Source: Closterium sp. Naga37s-1 (Eukaryota > Streptophyta > Zygnematophyceae > Desmidiales > Closteriaceae). From it: a stretch of 64,000 bases of DNA. The position numbers and the translations under genes were made by a program. The notes under the pieces are model-generated. The model ran no database searches, was not told the DNA's origin, and saw only the letters and a program-made list of their open reading frames with translations. The stretch's first letter is position 1. Every line of letters starts with the position of its first letter. Below are positions 25,401 to 35,639 of this stretch, in pieces. The stretch spans positions 751,501-815,500 of the forward strand of contig CANJKZ010000820.1 in the NCBI GenBank assembly GCA_947471745.1, written 5' to 3'.

Positions 25401-26803
25401 CGCATTCGAGCTGCGGGAAATCTCTCCCGTGGAGAAGTATTTGGGGCTGGAGATAGTGCGGGACAGGTCTGCGCGAAAGCTGTGGCTGCACCAAAGCGCA
25501 TACGTGGACAAGCTGCGTCGCTGCTTTGTGGACGAAGAGCAGACAGGTCGTTGCCCAAGAACGCCCATCTCGGTCGATGCGTACACCGAGTTGATATTTG
25601 ACGACGAATAATACCAAGCGCGTGAAGAGGAGGAGTACCGCCAGAAAGTGGGTTCGCTCCAGTTTGCCACGACCACGACCCGTCCCGACATTGCGTACGC
25701 ATGCAACAAGTTGGGATCGGAGTTGACGATTCGCAGTGACCTGGAGGGAGCTGGACCGCTGCATTGACTACGTGGTGAACACCCGTGATTTCGCCCTCGA
25801 GTTTGGTGGTGGACTGGATACTCTGCGCTTGGTGGGGAATGCGGATTCTGATGACGCGGGTGACAGGCAGAATCGCGGCAGTACCAGCGGATACGTTTTC
25901 ATGCTCGGCGGAGCTGCAGTTTCGTGGGCAAGTCAGAGGATTAAGTACATGACGATGTCCTCAATGGAATCCGAACGCATTGCTACGACGGAGGCCGGCA
26001 AGGTGGCGCGTCGTTTGCGCTTTCTTCTCGCGGAGTTTCGGCTTCTCGATGCGGGGATGCCAATCGTCATTCATGTGGACAACTCATCTGCGATTGCTGT
26101 TGCGGAAGGGCTAGGGCTCAAGGGGAGTCTCAAGCACATGGAGAGGCATTACATTTGGCTGCAGCAGATGGTGAAGCGCAAGAAGATCGCGCTTACGTAC
26201 ATCCCAACTAGCAAGCAACCCGCGGACTATCTCACTAAGGCGCTGCATTCCCCGACATTCAAGCGCTGCTCTGTCACTGTTGGGCAAGTCGATCTTGCAG
26301 TCGACGGGCGTGACAATGCGCAGGAATAGGTGCCATCTCCTTCAACATGGCTGGTGCGGTGAGTATGCGTGTGCGGAAACACGTGGACGAGTTTCAGTAT
26401 CGTCACCCTGTTGTACTCTATTGGTTCCTTTGACTTTGTGTGGTGTGCTAGTTCTCAGATGCCCAGGCACGAGCAGGGCAGGGGAGTGTTAAGGTGGAGC
26501 CCTGCACGCGCCTGGTTCCGCGTGTAGCAGCCATATGCGAAGCAGCAAGGTTTCGCATACCGCATATCGGCGCTTCGGTATTCGCCGAGTAAACTTCAAT
26601 AGTGCATTCGATATCCATTGTTCAACACTTAACCGAATTGGAGGGAATTGGCGACATTGCACAAACGAGTATGTGCAGATGTCTGTTGCGAGCACCTGCG
26701 CAACTACTCCTGGTCAGGTAGAAAATGCACCTGACGGTATTTTCAAATGATGGTATTTTCATCTGGCGGTGCCAACCTGGAACCGCATACTAGAGTAGGT
26801 GCT

Positions 26804-29800
26804 TGAGAAGAAACAAGGAATGAATGAACTATGAATGAATTGGGTACAAGTAATAACCCTAATTGGGTTGTACCCCTCATGGGCTACCCCACTATAGCCT
26901 ACACAATATGCATGAGCTATAATGTTCTGACACACCCCCATAGGCAAAGTGGGGGAGAACAAGGGGTCACAAGACCAGTCAAGTAAAGCAAAGCAAAGCA
27001 AGCTCAGGGTGGATCACAAAGTCACCACACATTCCGAGCACAAGTTCAAGGCCACAAGGCCAGTTCACATGCAGGAGTACATATATATAAAAAGGCTAGA
27101 CAAGCAAGAGCAGGTATATATATATGTAACAGTACAAGCACGGTCAAGAGGTGAGCAAGTGAGGCAAGGTAGGCACAAGGCCCAGCTGAGTACAGAAGCG
27201 CTGATGGTCACAAGGCGCAAGCGCCTTGGTGAAGATATCAGCAGTGTTGGCCTCAGAGGCCACGTACGCAAGACGCAGCTGACCACGCTGCTGCAGCTCA
27301 CGAGCAAGAAAGTAGTGGAGAGCAATGTGCTTCGTTCTGTGCTCCAGTCGCTGCTCCCGACACAAGGCCAGCATGGCCTTGTTGTCTACGTACAGCACTG
27401 GAGGAGAACGAGGCGGCTCTCCGAGGTCAGTCAGCAGGTAGGTGAGCCAGCGAAGCTCCTGTGCAGCCATGGCTCCTGCGTAGATCTCGGCCTCACAACT
27501 GGAGCCGAGAACAGAAGACGAGCGAGTAGCCCGCCACGAAACAGAGCCGGAACCAAGGCTGAAGGTGTAACCCTGTGACGACCGCTGCGTAGCCTGGTCG
27601 TCAGCCCAAGAAGCGTCTGCGTGCCCAGTAAGGACCACTGGACTCTGCCCTCCAAGCACAAGCCCCATGCCCGACGTACTGCACAAGTAGCGCAACACCC
27701 TCTTCGCTGCAGCCATGTGCTCCGGTCTGTGTCTCCCAGGAGCAACATAGCGTGCGAGAATGCTAAGAGGGTATGCAAGGTCAGGTCGTGTGCAGGTCAT
27801 CAGGTACATGAGGCAGCCAACAAGCTCTGGGTACGGGCCACTCGACTCTACGAACTCATCCGAAGGCAGAGCTGAGAGCGAGTGGCGAGTAGGCAGAGGA
27901 GTGGCCTGAGGCGAGGAGTACGTGAAGCCGAAGCGCTGAAGGACCTGCTGCACCATGTGTGACTGAGTCAGGGTAATGGTGCGGCGTGCTCTGTCCCGAG
28001 TGATCTGCAAGCCAAGGTAGCTGCGCAGTTCACCCAGGTCAGTGCACGTGTGTCTCTTCTGCAGCTCGGAGTTCACGTGGGCGAGTCCAGCAGTGTCAGC
28101 TGTGGCAAAGACCAAGTCGTCGACGTACACGAGGATGTAGAACGGCGGCAAAGAAGTGTCGGTGCGCAGAAACAGCGACGGGTCGGCAGTAGAGGGAGCA
28201 AACCCAAGAGCCGCAAGTGTAGTCCTCAGTGTGTCGTGCCACTCACGCGGTGCCTGGCGGAGACCGTAGACTGGCCGCCGTAGGCTCCACTGGGTGCCAG
28301 GAGGAAAAGACCCAGTGAAACCAGGTGGGCGACGCAGCCAGATCTCCTCGTGCAGGCTGCCCTGCAAGAAAGCAGTGCTGAAGTCAAGAGAGTGTAGCTC
28401 GTAGTCACGGTGAGCAGCTACGTGCAGCAGTACCCAAAGAGTGGTCATCTTCGGGGTGGGAGAGAAGGTCTGAAAGTAGTCAACTCCCTGCCGCTGACTG
28501 AAGCCTCGAGCCACGTAACGCGCCTTGAAGACAGGCGGAGAACCCGGCGGCCGCTTCACCCTGAAAATCCACATGCCACTGACGATGTTCGCCCCAGGAG
28601 GGGGAACAGCGTCAACGTAGGTGCCTGTGGACTTCCAGGAAGCCATCTCTGCGTCCATAGCTGCCTGCCACTGAGAGGAGTAGGGACCCTCTATCGCCTC
28701 CGCGTAAGAGCGCGGAGTCGGGATGTCAAGTGCATCCGGGTCTCCCTCAGGGGTAAGCAGTACGGACACGAGATGAGGTGAAGCAGCGGCCAAGCACTGG
28801 AACTCCTCCTGCCTGTCCTCAAGGACGTCCGTGCCAAGGGCACACTCACCCCCGACGGACGGAGGACAGACAGACTCAGACTCAGCAACAAGACTGGCGA
28901 CATAGTCTAGGCGACAGCGAGCAGCAAAGTCGACGAGCTCAGCAACTAGGGCAGACGCAGCAGTGGACTCTAAGGAAGGGTCAGTGACAACAGTAGCAAG
29001 GAGACGCGTGACAGTAGGACTGGCAGCACGAAGAGAGTCCGACTCCGGGTCGGCAAGAGCAGGAAGAGAAGACTCAGGAGGAGAAGGCAAAGGGGCACGC
29101 AGAGGAGCAGTGGACGGACGCAGAGACATCCGGTGCGTGCCAGGGACAGGAGGAGGACGCTGACGCGAACCACGACCACTAGTGCGAGCAGCACGGACAG
29201 GCGACGCAGGGCGAGACGCAGGCTCACGACGCTCAGCAAGACCTCCAGTAGGACCAGTGTAGGGAGACGGAGCAGGCAGTGGGGAGGCCGGCTGTAACTG
29301 TAACTGCGACGGGACAGGCTGTGGACACTCTAAGGTAGGAGGAGGACCAGTAGAAGACGGGAGACCAAGAACCTGCTGAAGGAGCGGAACGAAGTACGGC
29401 CGAGGCCGCGCGGCGACTCCAGACACAGTAGGGACAGCACCAGCACCCCCTGTGGCAGCACCAGCACCAGTAGCAGCTCCAGCTCCAGTACCCCCAGCAG
29501 CACCAGCAGTACCCCCAGCAGGACCGCCTCCAGGACCGACAGGAGTAGCCTCCGCGCCAACACCCGCAGCAGCTCCAGCTCCAGAAGTACCCGCAGGTCC
29601 AACAGCTCCAGTACGCCCAGTACGAGCACCTCCGGGACCCGTGGCACCAGCTCCCTCAGCAGCAACAGAAACTCCAGTACCCGCAGCTCCTCCAGCTCCA
29701 GCAGCTCGCCTCCAGCGCCGGGCAAACCACTCACGCAGCTCCTGTGGAGAGAGTGGCTCCCGGCGAGAAGAAGCACCCGGAGAACCGCCAGGCACAGCAC

Positions 29801-30531
29801 CAGCAGGCCCAGCTCCCTCAGGCTCCGCACCCCCAGGCTCAGCACCTCCAGGCGTAGCACCCCCAGGCTCAGCACCCCCAGACGCAGCACCCCCAGGCGT
29901 AGCACCCCTAGACTCAGCACCCCCAGGCTCAGCACCCCCAGTCGTAGTACCCTCAGGCTCAGCACCCCCAGGCGTAGCACCCACACGCTCAGCACCCCCA
30001 GAGTCAGCACTCCCAGGCTCAGCACCCTCAGCAGCACCAGAGTCACCAGCGACCTCGACAGGCTCAACAGCGTCTACCTGGGACACACCTGAAGGGGCAG
30101 GACCCTGAGGGGGGAGGGGGTCTACCGGGGGGGGACCTGGTACCAGGAAGAGCGGTGGCGGGGGGAGGGACGGAGTGCGGTAGGGGAAGAGGCGGTAGTA
30201 GGGGACCGACTCGTCGAACGTGACGTCCTGGGAGGACAGAACACGGCGAGAGGTGGGGTGGTAGAACTGCCACCCTGGGGCGTCAGGGGGGAAACCCAGG
30301 AAGACGCAAGGAGCAGCACGAGGGGACAGCTTGTCCGCAGACAAGTCGCGGACAAACGCCCGAGATCCCCAGACACGGAACGCAGACGCATCGCCAACCT
30401 TCCCCGTCCACAGCAAGGCTGGGGAGGTCTCCGGCATGGAGACCCTGACCCTGCACGGACCAGTACCCCCACCCCTCTGGCGTGCAGTGTACCACTCACG
30501 GAGCTGCTGAGGGGAGGGGACGTCACGAGTG

Positions 30532-30572
<41 letters not shown>

Positions 30573-32606
30573 CTGACCACCACCGGAGCTGACCCTCTGT
30601 GCAGCGCCACCCCGACCAGCTCCACCTCCTCCGCCGCCTCCTCCTCCACCGCCGCCACCTCCGCTCCCTCCGCCACCGCCGCTGCCGCCTGCGCCTCCAC
30701 TGCCGCCACCTACACCTCCACCCCCGCCACCACCCCCACCGCCACCCCCACCTCCTCCACCGCCTCCACCGCCGCCTCCACCGCCCCCGCTAGCTCCTCC
30801 AGCGCCCCTGCCCCCCTTGCCCCTGCCAGGGCGGCGTCTCCCGCTAGGGGTAGACGCTGCCCCAACCGACTCCAAACCAGCGAGGTCGGCCGCAGCAGCA
30901 GAGGCAACAGAGGGCAAAAGAGGGGAGGGGGAACACCCCTCAAAGATGGGGGTGCGAGGGTCACCACGAGAGGCTCCTACAGCGACTATGCTCTTTTCTG
31001 CTGCTAGGAGGGCCTTCTCGAGGAGGTCAACGGTGAGAGTGGTGGGACAAACCGAGAGGAAGTGGTCCCTGACTACGCGAAGGGAGTCAGGGAGACGGGT
31101 GACTATGTAGTAGAGGGTGATGTACATGGGGGGGGGGTTCTTGGCGCAGAACTCAGCAGGAAGCGCAGCGCGGTAGCGAGTGTCACTAGTGCGGAGGTGC
31201 GTAATGAGGTCAGCGACTGTAGGAAAGGCAGCAAGGTCAGGGAAGAGGTACGGTAGCATGAGGCGGCTCAGTGCAGCAGTGGCAGGGGAGGAGTAGCGTG
31301 CAACTACAGCGTCGTACAAGGTCTGAGCACTCTTGTACTGGCTAAAGTGCGCACGCTCAGAGGTAGGTAGGTGGCGACGCACAGCAAGACGTGCAGCAGC
31401 ATCGTGTGTGGCCCACTGTGAGCGAACAGTGGCGTCAGCATCAGCAGCGGGGGCAGGAGAGGCACCAGAAGTGAGGTCAAAGAGGGAGAGGCCGTCTGCT
31501 CTGTCGCACTGTAAGAAAAGCTGCAGGTCATCTATCCAGACGTCAAAGTCAATGGCCCGACCCTCAGCGTCAAAAGCGAGGACACTAGGGGTAGCCATGA
31601 CAGCAGTAGACTAGCAGTGCAAACAGTAGGGTGAGGGCAGTGCTGTGAGAGAGGCGCTGCTCTTACCGGACAGGGCGGTTCGGGCGGCTTGGCTGCAGGG
31701 CGGCTCGGCGACTCGACAACCGGGCGGCTCGGCTGCTGGGCGGCTCGGCGGCTGGGCGGCTCGGCGGCGGGGCGGCTCGGCTGCTGGGCGGCTCGGCTGC
31801 TGGGCGTATCGGCGGCAGGGCGGCTCGGCTGCTGGGCGGCTCGGCTGCTGGGCGGCTCGGCGGCTGGGCGGCTCGGCTGCTGGGCGGCTCGGCGGCTGGG
31901 CGGCTCGGTTGCTGGGCGGCTCGGCGGGTGGGCTGCTCGTATGAGTAGGCGCGGGGGCCGTAGGAGCAGGCGCCGGGGCCGTAGGAGCAGGGGCCGGAGG
32001 CCGCTAGGGCGGCGGATCGGGGCCGCGAAGGCGGCGGATCGGGGTCGCGAGGGCGGCGGAGTAGGGGTCGCGAGTGCGGCGGAGTAGGGGCCGCGAGGGC
32101 GGCGGATCGGGGCCGCGAGGGCGGCGAATCGGGGCCGCGAGGGCGGCGGAGTAGGGGCCGCGAGGGCGGCGGATCGGGGCCGCGAAGGGCGGCGGATCGG
32201 GGCCGCGAGGGCGGCGGAGCGGGGCCGCGAGGGCGGCGGATCGGGGCCGCGAGGGCGGCGGATCGGGGCCGCGAGGGCGGCGGAGTAGGGGCCGCGAAGG
32301 GCGGCGGATAGAGCCGCGAGGGCGGCTCGAAGGGGCCGCGAGTGCGGCGCTAAGGGGCCGCTAGGGCGGCGCGAGAGAGGGGAGCGCGACTCGGGCAGGG
32401 GCTGAGTGCGCTCCGGGCAGGAAAAAAAAACGGTGGGCCCTAGGAACAGTTCCCACGGGGGAACCTGCTCGATACCATGAGAAGAAACAAGGAATGAATG
32501 AACTATGAATGAATTGGGTACAAGTAATAACCCTAATTGGGTTGTACCCCTCATGGGCTACCCCACTATAGCCTACACAATATGCATGAGCTATAATGTT
32601 CTGACA
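26804..32606 (-). mobile_element. Ty1/Copia retrotransposon (Copia-3), very young, apparently shortened
   Basis: LTRs at 26,804-26,932 and 32,478-32,606 (129 bp each) are identical by my reading. Both flanks carry GTGCT (26,799-26,803 and 32,607-32,611). The primer site TGGTATCGAGC is beside the right LTR. One long frame (27,144-31,598, 1484 residues) holds gag, a poly-Gly stretch, a poly-Gln stretch, the integrase tail, a repetitive Gly/Ala/Glu/Pro linker, RT (YVDDLVFA) and RNase H, ending in a C-terminal tail shared with this family. I do not recognise protease or the integrase core, so it is probably a non-autonomous member despite its open frame. Identical LTRs mean a recent insertion. 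It landed in the right LTR of Copia-2. Confidence 0.92.
31640..32400. repeat. GC-rich leader minisatellites of Copia-3
   Basis: Two arrays lie between the primer site and gag. The first (about 31,690-31,930) repeats GGGCGGCTCGGCTGCT-like units. The second (about 32,000-32,310) repeats a 21-bp unit built on GGGGCCGCGAGGGCGGCGGA. Their place matches the GC-rich repeats of Copia-1, Copia-1b and the short Copia, though the sequences differ. Open frames here reflect composition. Confidence 0.8.
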
Positions 32607-33157
32607 GTGCTTGCACGTTCTCCTTGAACAACGTTCATTATAAACAACGTTCTCGCACGTCACTATGCTTCTCTATAATTCATGTTGTATCTGTTGTAAT
32701 CTATCAATTAATCAATTACTTTCCTTTCGTTACTAGATACCAAGCCTATCGCTGCATATCAAGCATATCATTCTCCGAATTCCAGTATCTGGTTTCCAGC
32801 AAGTCCGTACACGCAAATCTTGCACTTCACTCTCCGATCGTGCAACTCTGCGCCTAGGCTCTCCCATAATCGCCTATTCTCCGCAGCATGGTGCTAGCTC
32901 TCCACTGATGCACAGTGGTGCGTCGGTTTGCCAGGAGAGGATGGTTTCGGGAACGTGGGTTTGGCTCCCAAACCGGGGGCCAAAAAGGGTGTTCGGTTGG
33001 CATCATGCACTAGTTCGCTTCGGTGCTCATGCGCCTATCCCAGATCCGAGTCAGCTGTTGTCCGCTTATCTCAGAAGCTTCGAGGGAGCACGCTTGACGT
33101 TAATCTTCCCGAGCCTGTGCCTGATGCGCTAGTCGAACAGGGCCAATGAAGGAGTTA

Positions 33158-33681
33158 GGGCGTGTGTGGTCTTTGAAATTTGTAAAAGTTTATATTTTTA
33201 GGGTGAATATGGTTTTTGAACTTAAGTCGATTGTAATTTGGAGCGAAGTTCGAACATCGGGACTGCAACACTACAGTCTGTAAAACTGCAATCACACATA
33301 CAAGGTCGAACCCCGAAATTCCACCTTGTAAAAAACGTGCCGAGCCGCGTGACAAAATTGTAGGTTACCCGGTTCTCCTAGGTGCCTCGGATGTTGCCAC
33401 GTGGCTACCGAAGAGAGCCACAATCGTGGGATGTTTTCGTTGTGCCATTTTCAACTTCGCAAAGCCCTCGCCCGTTTCGCCCGCTCCTCGTACGTGCTGT
33501 AAATCACGAACGTGCGCACGCACGTTCACAACGCCGACTCGAGTCAAGTTCACATTTCACATTCGAACTTTTGTGCGCTGTAAAATCCATCTTCTTCGCG
33601 AAAATGTTTGACGAAATTTGCGCGGGTAACCACCTAAAGTTCGACCTTTTTTCCGAACTTTAGAATAGACCACACACGCCC
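33158..33681. mobile_element. Tourist-like MITE (PIF/Harbinger group)
   Basis: A 524-bp element with 15-bp terminal inverted repeats GGGCGTGTGTGGTCT. It is flanked by TTA on both sides (33,155-33,157 and 33,682-33,684), the preferred PIF/Harbinger target. There is no coding content. It lies 10 bp beyond the end of the larger Harbinger-like element but has a different terminal repeat, so the two are separate insertions. Confidence 0.8.
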
Positions 33682-33684
33682 TTA

Positions 33685-34272
33685 TATTTATGAAACAACT
33701 GCGCCCTTGGCATTGAATTGCAAGACCCCAATGTGTTGGCTCGGCGAACTTCGTCCACCTCAGTGAACGCCGTTCACCAGCTCGTCGTTGACTCCGGGGG
33801 AAGCGAGCGAGTCGTATTGACAGCCCCACCGGTTCGTTCCCCTCGCACCGAGTTTGCTCTGTTAGCTCCGTGAAATATACCTCAATTCCACACGTCAGCG
33901 CTGCGAAAAGGAATTCGCTTCGTTGGAATTGCTTGCTCGTTCGCGCTGTGTCATCTCATCCAACAAGGCGGAACCTTTCTTTCCCTCCCCCCCTCCCTTG
34001 ACTTACTCGACTTCATTTCCATCTCCCGCCTCGAGTTGTGGAGGCAAACCACACCAAGAACCCTCGAGTTTACATCCGTTCCCAAATACGCCCGAGCATA
34101 AGAACGCAATGAATCCGCCTAACAAGGACATTCTAACACAACCATTCATAACTCCTGAGAAGGATTAGAGTTGTCTAATTCCCTCGTATATCCCTGACGT
34201 TTCTTCTTGAATTGTAGATTCACGCGCGTGTTTCCAAGAGCAGTAGAAATTACTCCAAGCCCAACCATCGCG
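33685..34272 (+). promoter_or_regulatory. Upstream region of the secreted repeat protein gene
   Basis: No gene seen. A pyrimidine-rich stretch followed by TTGAATTGTAG ends at 34,217 and looks like a 3' splice site, so the downstream gene probably has a 5'-UTR intron with the promoter farther left. I cannot place the donor or the transcription start with confidence. Confidence 0.35.
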
Positions 34273-35109
34273 ATGAGACCGCTCGTGTACGCCATCCTCC
34301 TGTTCGTCCTCCTCGGCACTCTCGATGCCGCGCTCGCGCGACCCAAAAGGGCGCGCCCCAAGCGCGCAAGCCCCGCGGTGTTCATGGACGGACAGCCCTG
34401 GTATCCTCCCCCGCAAAGGTTCCGCCCCAAGCGCGCCAGCCTCGCGCACCCGCTGCTAGACCAGCGCGAACCGTCTCCGCGAACGTTCCGCCCCAAACGC
34501 GCCAGCCTTGCGCACCCGCTGCTAGACCAGCCCGAACCGCCACCATTTAGGTTCCGCCCCAAGCGCGCCAGCCTTGCACGACCGCTGATGGACCAGCGCG
34601 AACCGTCCCCGCGTCGGTTCCGCCCCAAGCGCGCCAGCCTCGCGCATCCGCTGATGGACCAGCGCGAGCCGTCTCCGCGGAGGTTCCGCCCCAAGCGCGC
34701 CAGCCTCGCGCATCCGCTGATGGACCAGCGCGAGCCGTCTCCGCGCATGTTCCGCCTGAAGCGCGCCAGCCTTGTTCACGCGGCTGAGAGCGCCCCTAGC
34801 GCTCCGCGGATGTTGCGCGGAGGAGGCTACGAAATTATTCGCGATGAGCCTGTGACTCGCTATAGTACGGTGGACCCGAATGATTATTATCCGGACTGGT
34901 ACACTCCCCCGACATACTGGACTGACCTGGGATACGGTAGCAGCTGGGACTATGGTAGCGACATGAGCCCTTACGGCGATACCTACGTGAACATGGATGT
35001 GGATTATAATAATGGTTATGGCAATGATTGGTTGTATGGAGGGTATGGCTCAGGGTACGGCGGGTATGACTCTTGGTACGGTGGTTATGGAGACTCTGGA
35101 TACTATTAA
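34273..35109 (+). CDS. Secreted multi-repeat protein, candidate multi-copy peptide precursor
   Basis: 278 residues from the ATG at 34,273. This start is preferred to the in-frame ATG at 34,207 because it gives a clean signal peptide: M-R, a hydrophobic stretch (LVYAILLFVLLGTL) and an AxA-type site after DAALA near residue 22. The mature part begins RPKRARPKRAS and then has about seven units of 22 residues, typified by RPKRASLAHPLLDQREPSPR plus two residues ending in F. Each opens with an R-x-K-R motif, the kind cut by Kex2/furin-like proteases. The DNA period is 66 bp and the copies are very alike. The first and last units are divergent. From about residue 185 the protein becomes acidic and rich in Tyr, Gly and Asp (GYGSGYGGYDSWYGGYG-like) to the end. 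I do not recognise a family. A precursor cut into several peptides fits best; a charged adhesive or wall protein is the main alternative. Ferritin lies downstream, convergent. Confidence 0.8.
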   Translation: MRPLVYAILLFVLLGTLDAALARPKRARPKRASPAVFMDGQPWYPPPQRFRPKRASLAHPLLDQREPSPRTFRPKRASLAHPLLDQPEPPPFRFRPKRASLARPLMDQREPSPRRFRPKRASLAHPLMDQREPSPRRFRPKRASLAHPLMDQREPSPRMFRLKRASLVHAAESAPSAPRMLRGGGYEIIRDEPVTRYSTVDPNDYYPDWYTPPTYWTDLGYGSSWDYGSDMSPYGDTYVNMDVDYNNGYGNDWLYGGYGSGYGGYDSWYGGYGDSGYY

Positions 35110-35639
35110 GGTTTGTCGCAGGGGTATGGATGGGTTTGGGCTTTACTAGGGATTGCTCGCTCACCACAGGGCAAGGAGGAAAGTTCTCATATTTCGTTCT
35201 TCAGATAGGGATGTCGGCCTTCAGAACACGGGTGTTGGTCGTGGGGATTAATGTCCTAAATGGGGTGCTCTTACACATCAAGTGGGTTTTTCCCTTTCGT
35301 TGTGTGAATATGTGCATGTTTAATCCAATAGACATGTTAAATTCTCTGCTTTTGTAATTAGTGTGTAGGATTTGTTTCATGTTCTGATGTTGAATAATTT
35401 TCCTTTTGTCAAGCAGAGACTTTTATGAAACATGTAGTTTGTATGTCCGAATAGGCATTTCGTACACCCGGAAGAATATGCTCACGTAAAATAGTTGGAA
35501 AAATCTCATTACCCACAGTTGGAACACAAAACTATACTCCAAGAAACCTAACAGTCTCTGTACCGTATGTTTTTTTTTTTTAACGCAGTCAGCTGCACAA
35601 GATTGTGCACGGAGATTTATGCTGCATCCGCCACTCCTC
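35110..35639. other. Convergent 3' region between the repeat protein and ferritin
   Basis: Holds the 3' UTRs of both genes. TGTAA-type motifs, used as poly(A) signals in some green algae, occur near 35,355, and an oligo-T run lies at about 35,570. No coding region seen. Confidence 0.4.

Larger units (their letters stand above)
20464..32885 (+). mobile_element. Ty1/Copia retrotransposon (Copia-2), fossil, right LTR interrupted by Copia-3
   Basis: The left LTR is 20,464-21,029. The right LTR begins at 26,487 after a purine tract (GAGCAGGGCAGGGGAG) and ends at 32,885, interrupted by Copia-3. Target duplication GCATG flanks both ends (20,459-20,463 and 32,886-32,890). Parts: gag (about 21,080-22,390) with a decayed zinc knuckle, protease-like segment (about 22,700-22,800), integrase (about 23,150-23,900), linker (about 24,050-24,620), RT with YVDDLL (about 24,740-25,480) and RNase H (about 25,790-26,320). 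The LTRs differ at roughly one in ten positions, so the insertion is old. Broken, about four to six breaks. It is a different lineage from Copia-1 and Copia-3: longer LTRs and a different gag. Confidence 0.9.
19501..33144. mobile_element. PIF/Harbinger-like non-autonomous DNA element, split by nested Copia elements
   Basis: The left end reads GGCCCTGTTCGACTGGCGCA and the right end, reverse-complemented, GGCCCTGTTCGACTAGCGCA; similarity continues for about 40 bp. Both ends are flanked by AAT (19,498-19,500 and 33,145-33,147). A 3-bp duplication and GGSCCTGTT-type ends fit PIF/Harbinger. Without the Copia insertion the element is about 1.2 kb (19,501-20,463 plus 32,891-33,144). It has no transposase, so it is a non-autonomous derivative. 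It contains a tandem pair of about 50-bp repeats at about 20,027-20,130 (CACTACTAGTTCAGCGTTCT core). It begins 12 bp beyond the Gypsy LTR. Confidence 0.7.

Noticed and set aside
31645-32554. A 340-residue Pro/Arg/Ala-rich open frame
   Set aside because: It spans leader minisatellites and an LTR of Copia-3, so it is compositional, not a gene.
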